A DNA stretch of 9,019 bases from Syntrophaceae bacterium. GTDB lineage: Bacteria > Desulfobacterota > Syntrophia > Syntrophales > UBA2185. Location of the stretch: the NCBI GenBank assembly GCA_017885225.1, contig JAFNGM010000230.1, positions 244-9,262 on the forward strand, in the 5' to 3' direction. A program made the translations under genes and the position numbers. Under the pieces are notes generated by a model. The model searched no databases and was not told the origin of the DNA. It was given only the letters and a program-made list of their open reading frames with translations. This document shows positions 6,945 through 9,019 of this stretch, one piece after another (position 1 is the first letter of the stretch; every line of letters begins with the position of its first letter).

Positions 6945-7039
6945 CCTACTTCCCCTTAATCTATCAGCCTTAAACTCACCTTTATTCGTAATTTAATAAA
7001 GTACAATCCCTCACCATGTATTTTTGTACAACATTTTTC

Positions 7040-7068
7040 TTGACAATAATAAAATCAATCACCATATT
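7040..7068 (+). promoter_or_regulatory. Promoter of the arsR operon
   Basis: A perfect -35 TTGACA (7040-7045), a 17-base spacer and CATATT (7063-7068, four of six) make a good sigma70-type promoter. Transcription would begin near 7075, giving a leader of only about 23 bases before the arsR ATG. Confidence 0.65.
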
Positions 7069-7085
7069 GCCTAATAGCAATATGG
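7062..7085 (+). promoter_or_regulatory. Perfect inverted repeat, probable ArsR operator
   Basis: CCATATTGC (7062-7070) and GCAATATGG (7077-7085) are perfect complements around CTAATA. The repeat covers the -10 box and the predicted transcription start and touches the Shine-Dalgarno GGAGGG (7084-7089), so a bound dimer would block transcription. Because the left arm lies upstream of the predicted start, it should act as a DNA operator, not as an RNA hairpin. Autoregulation by the adjacent ArsR is the natural reading. Confidence 0.65.
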
Positions 7086-7097
7086 AGGGAATACGTT

Positions 7098-7445
7098 ATG
7101 AATGAGTTTATTAAGGTCATGAAGGCCCTGTCGGACCCCAACCGGGTAAAAATCATCAAGATTCTGCAAAAACGGGTCATGTGTGTCTGCGAGATTCAGG
7201 CGGCTATAGGTATAGCCCAACCGACTATATCCAAGCATCTGAAGGTATTGGAGGAAGCGGGCCTCGTGAGCCACCGCAAAGACGGTTTGTGGGTCAACTA
7301 TTCCATTACCGACGGCGCACGGAGCCCCTATGTGGCAAGTCTCATGGGACACATGCGCCACTGGCTCTCTGAAGATACGGAGATCAAGAGGCTTCTCGAC
7401 CGTCTTAATGAGATTCAGCGGGAAGACATCTGCAAAAAAGGATAG
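7098..7445 (+). CDS. arsR: ArsR/SmtB-family metalloid-responsive repressor
   Basis: This 115-residue winged-helix repressor is expected to release its operator when trivalent arsenic (or antimony) binds. The family core is clear: FIKVMKALSDPNRVKIIKIL (4-23), a metal site MCVCEIQ with C29 and C31, the recognition helix region IAQPTISKHLKVLEEAGLV (39-57) and the wing HRKDGLWVNYSI (59-70). The E. coli-type site has a third Cys three residues after the pair; here that position is Gln34, and the only other Cys is C112 near the end. GGAGGG lies eight bases before the ATG. It is the first gene of an operon with a permease, a thioredoxin-like protein and an Acr3 pump, which makes arsenic the likely inducer; other soft metals cannot be excluded. 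Confidence 0.87.
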   Translation: MNEFIKVMKALSDPNRVKIIKILQKRVMCVCEIQAAIGIAQPTISKHLKVLEEAGLVSHRKDGLWVNYSITDGARSPYVASLMGHMRHWLSEDTEIKRLLDRLNEIQREDICKKG

Positions 7446-7463
7446 TCTGACTAATATATTACT

Positions 7464-7480
7464 ATCAATCAATATGGTGG
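7464..7480 (+). promoter_or_regulatory. Leader element resembling the arsR operator and translation start, before the permease gene
   Basis: ATCAATCA (7464-7471) overlaps CAATATGGTGG (7470-7480). The same pieces occur in the arsR leader: ATCAATCA at 7054-7061 and CAATATGGAGG at 7078-7088. CACCATATTG, present at 7060-7069, recurs here on the other strand (7470-7479). GGTGG is also the likely, rather distant, ribosome binding site of the permease, 11 bases before its ATG. It could be a half-operator or simply a duplicated leader. Confidence 0.4.
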
Positions 7481-7491
7481 ATTAACATATT

Positions 7492-8664
7492 ATGAAAGAA
7501 TGGACAAAATTTGCACTTATTGTTGCGGTGTTCATAGCCGCTTATTACACCCCGTGGGATCACCCCATCATTCGTCAATCCGGACTGGAGGCCTTCATGA
7601 TGCTTCAGGAGTACGCCCGGGAGCACGTCCTCACATGTCTTATCCCAGCCTTTTTTATCGCCGGGGCTATCGCCGTCTTCGTCTCCCAGGCGTCGGTACT
7701 GAAATATTTCGGAGCCGCAGCCAATAAGATCCTTTCGTACTCCGTCGCCTCCGTATCGGGGACGGTATTAGCTGTATGCTCGTGTACCGTTCTGCCTTTA
7801 TTTGCGGGGATCTACATGCGCGGGGCGGGCATAGGCCCGGCCACAGCCTTTCTCTACTCCGGGCCTGCCATCAACGTCCTGGCCATCGTCCTCACGGCAA
7901 AGGTTCTCGGCTGGAAACTGGGACTGGCACGGGCAGTCGGCGCCGTAGCCTTTTCCATCATCGCCGGGCTTCTCATGGCCTTTATCTACCGGAAGGATGA
8001 CGCCAGCCGCACAGAGGGGGCCATCTACATGCCGGACGAAGACGATAAGACCCGCACCCTCTGGCAGGATTCCCTTTATATGCTCACGATGGTCCTGATT
8101 CTCGTCTTTGCCGCCTGGGCAAAACCGGCGCCGGGAGAAGGGGGCCTCTGGGCGGCCATCTTTGCCGCAAAATGTTACCTGACTGCTGCCTTGCTCATTA
8201 CCTTGGCCGTCATGCTCATGACCTGGTTCACGAAAGAGGAACTTGTCAACTGGTGCGATGCCACATGGGGTTTTATGAAGCAGATATTCCCGCTGCTTTT
8301 CGCCGGCGTCCTCGTGGCGGGCTTTCTCCTGGGACGGCCGGGATATGAGGCGCTCATTCCTGAACGATTCATCGTCGCCCTCGTCGGCGGCAATTCCCTC
8401 TGGGCGAATCTCTTCGCTTCCGTCTCCGGCGCCCTGATGTATTTCGCCACCCTGACGGAGGTTCCCATTCTCCAGGGGCTTATTGGTTCCGGGATGGGTC
8501 AGGGTCCCGCTCTGGCATTGCTTCTTGCCGGCCCTGCCCTGTCGCTTCCCAGCATGATTACTCTCGCCGGAATCATGGGGGTCAGGAAAACCGCCGTTTA
8601 CTGTGTCATCGTGGTCGTTCTGTCCACCGTGACCGGCATGGGCTATGGCTGGATAGTCGATTAA
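7492..8664 (+). CDS. DUF318 / ArsP-type permease
   Basis: This 390-residue polytopic inner-membrane protein belongs to the DUF318 permease family (ArsP_1, YraQ-like), which includes exporters of trivalent organoarsenicals. Hydrophobic segments are seen at about residues 6-20, 47-66, 82-103, 115-137, 145-165, 193-210, 222-245, 264-280, 292-318, 336-362 and 365-388. The hallmark CSCTVLPLFAGIY (96-108) carries two conserved Cys that could take trivalent arsenic, followed by GIGPATAFLYSGPAIN (113-128). A second half shows a related pattern, TEVPILQGLIGSGMGQGPAL (322-341) and AGPALSLP (346-353), consistent with internal duplication, but without Cys. A hydrophilic loop at about 167-192 separates the halves. 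The gene follows arsR by 46 bases. The substrate (methylarsenite, arsenite or another soft metal) is not fixed by sequence; arsP is the closest name. Confidence 0.82.
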   Translation: MKEWTKFALIVAVFIAAYYTPWDHPIIRQSGLEAFMMLQEYAREHVLTCLIPAFFIAGAIAVFVSQASVLKYFGAAANKILSYSVASVSGTVLAVCSCTVLPLFAGIYMRGAGIGPATAFLYSGPAINVLAIVLTAKVLGWKLGLARAVGAVAFSIIAGLLMAFIYRKDDASRTEGAIYMPDEDDKTRTLWQDSLYMLTMVLILVFAAWAKPAPGEGGLWAAIFAAKCYLTAALLITLAVMLMTWFTKEELVNWCDATWGFMKQIFPLLFAGVLVAGFLLGRPGYEALIPERFIVALVGGNSLWANLFASVSGALMYFATLTEVPILQGLIGSGMGQGPALALLLAGPALSLPSMITLAGIMGVRKTAVYCVIVVVLSTVTGMGYGWIVD

Positions 8665-8693
8665 TAGTAAGAAAATGTTATCAATCATAAAAC

Positions 8694-8699
8694 AGGAGG
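8694..8699 (+). promoter_or_regulatory. Ribosome binding site that fixes the thioredoxin-like protein start
   Basis: AGGAGG is eight bases before the ATG at 8708. An upstream in-frame ATG at 8675 would place this site inside the coding region and add 11 residues unlike the family start, so 8708 is chosen. Confidence 0.85.
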
Positions 8700-8707
8700 A
8701 CATTGCA

Positions 8708-8941
8708 ATGGAAATCAAGGTATTGGGCCCCGGATGCGCCCGGTGCGAACAGGTGGAGAAGCTCATCAGAGAAGCGCTGACCGAAACCGGCGTGGAAGCA
8801 ACCGTTGATAAGGTGAAGGACTTTAAGCAGATCGCTTCTTACGGCGTCTTCGGCACACCGGCGGTAGTTATCGACGGGAAAGTCAAGTGCGTAGGGAAGA
8901 TCCCCAAAAAAGAAGACATCAAAACCTGGATCGGAAAATAA
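8708..8941 (+). CDS. Small thioredoxin-like redox protein (CARC active site)
   Basis: This 77-residue cytoplasmic protein matches the small 'redox-active disulfide protein 2' type of thioredoxin fold. MEIKVLGPGCARCEQVEKLI gives the first strand and the CxxC pair C10/C13. TVDKVKDFKQI leads to GVFGTPAVVIDGK, with the cis-proline P51 next to T50, and a further Cys, C61, follows in VKCVGK. The length is normal for this family (about 76-80). It sits between the permease and the Acr3 gene, 43 bases after the permease stop. Proteins of this type are often found beside DUF318 permeases. A role in reducing arsenical thiol adducts or keeping the permease Cys pair reduced is inference; a thiol-disulfide function itself is well supported. 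Confidence 0.85.
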   Translation: MEIKVLGPGCARCEQVEKLIREALTETGVEATVDKVKDFKQIASYGVFGTPAVVIDGKVKCVGKIPKKEDIKTWIGK

Positions 8942-8957
8942 GGAAAGGGAGGGTTAT

Positions 8958-9019
8958 ATGTCGGACGGTATCATAAAGCAGTTGTCGTTTCTGGATCGCT
9001 TTTTAACGTTGTGGATATT
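8958..9019 (+). CDS. acr3: Acr3-family arsenite efflux pump, 3' partial
   Basis: Only the first 20 codons are in the window. They read MSDGIIKQLSFLDRFLTLWI, which closely fits the conserved N-terminus of Acr3 proteins, where LSFLDRxLTLWI leads into the first membrane helix. GGGAGGG (8947-8953) lies four bases before the ATG, and the gene begins 16 bases after the thioredoxin-like stop, so it is in the same operon. Acr3 exports arsenite as an antiporter through the inner membrane. The identification rests on this short stretch plus the operon context. Confidence 0.8.
   Translation, partial: MSDGIIKQLSFLDRFLTLWI

Larger units (their letters stand above)
6794..7097. other. 304-base non-coding stretch before arsR
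   Basis: The stretch is AT-rich and poor in G on the plus strand, unlike the flanking genes. It contains two related palindromes, TTGTATACAA (6897-6906) and TTGTACAA (7024-7031), each leading into a shared 11-base direct repeat TACAACATTTT (6902-6912 and 7027-7037). An inverted repeat CTTTATT/AATAAAG lies at 6980-7001. The last 60 bases hold the arsR promoter and operator. The minus strand carries one speculative small reading frame (6816-6944). A weak hairpin TTAGG/CCTAA at 6806-6819 follows the FmdE-family gene but lacks a T-run. Confidence 0.6.

Noticed and set aside
6980..7001. Inverted repeat CTTTATT/AATAAAG as a terminator or operator
   Set aside because: The stem is short and almost all A-T, in an AT-rich region where such repeats arise by chance.
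7798..8766. A 322-codon open frame on the minus strand opposite the permease
   Set aside because: Its peptide is rich in Gly, His, Asp and Arg with no recognisable domain, and it mirrors a strongly coding plus-strand membrane protein; it is a shadow frame.
1..9019. CRISPR array, insertion sequence, tRNA or rRNA genes
   Set aside because: I saw no regularly spaced repeats, transposase-like frame, terminal inverted repeats or structural RNA pattern.

Overview
The window suggests an anaerobic, respiring bacterium, most likely from the Desulfobacterota (Syntrophus- or sulfate-reducer-like lineages). This placement rests on gene content and general protein style, not on a marker gene. All confident genes lie on the plus strand and fall into four blocks.

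Block 1 (1-3867) is a membrane-associated molybdenum respiratory enzyme. It holds the C-terminal 184 residues of a polyferredoxin-type electron-transfer subunit, cut by the window edge, followed after 13 bases by a 1073-residue Tat-exported molybdopterin oxidoreductase of the tetrathionate reductase (TtrA) / selenate reductase (SrdA) type. The block ends in a strong intrinsic terminator. A membrane anchor subunit is not visible and may lie upstream.

Block 2 (3868-6063) is a compact modABC operon for molybdate (or tungstate) uptake. It has overlapping or nearly overlapping genes and a promoter region carrying two palindromes, one sitting on the putative -10 box. Block 3 (6064-6793) is a single FmdE-family protein with a C-terminal zinc-ribbon-like motif. 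Blocks 1-3 share a molybdenum theme: the enzyme, the metal supply, and a protein of a family often found beside molybdopterin enzymes.

Block 4 (7040-9019) is an arsenic/metalloid resistance operon: an ArsR repressor with a CVC metal-binding motif, a DUF318/ArsP-type permease, a 77-residue redox thioredoxin-like protein with a CARC active site, and the first 20 codons of an Acr3 arsenite efflux pump running off the right edge. Its promoter has a perfect TTGACA -35 box and a perfect 9-bp inverted repeat over the -10 region. Pieces of that leader recur before the permease.

Between blocks 3 and 4 lies a 304-base stretch that is AT-rich and G-poor on the plus strand. It holds palindromes, a direct repeat and one speculative small minus-strand reading frame. 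I see no CRISPR array, insertion sequence, tRNA or rRNA. The most open questions are the real substrate of the TtrA-like enzyme, given the arsenic operon nearby, and the unexplained regulatory palindromes.
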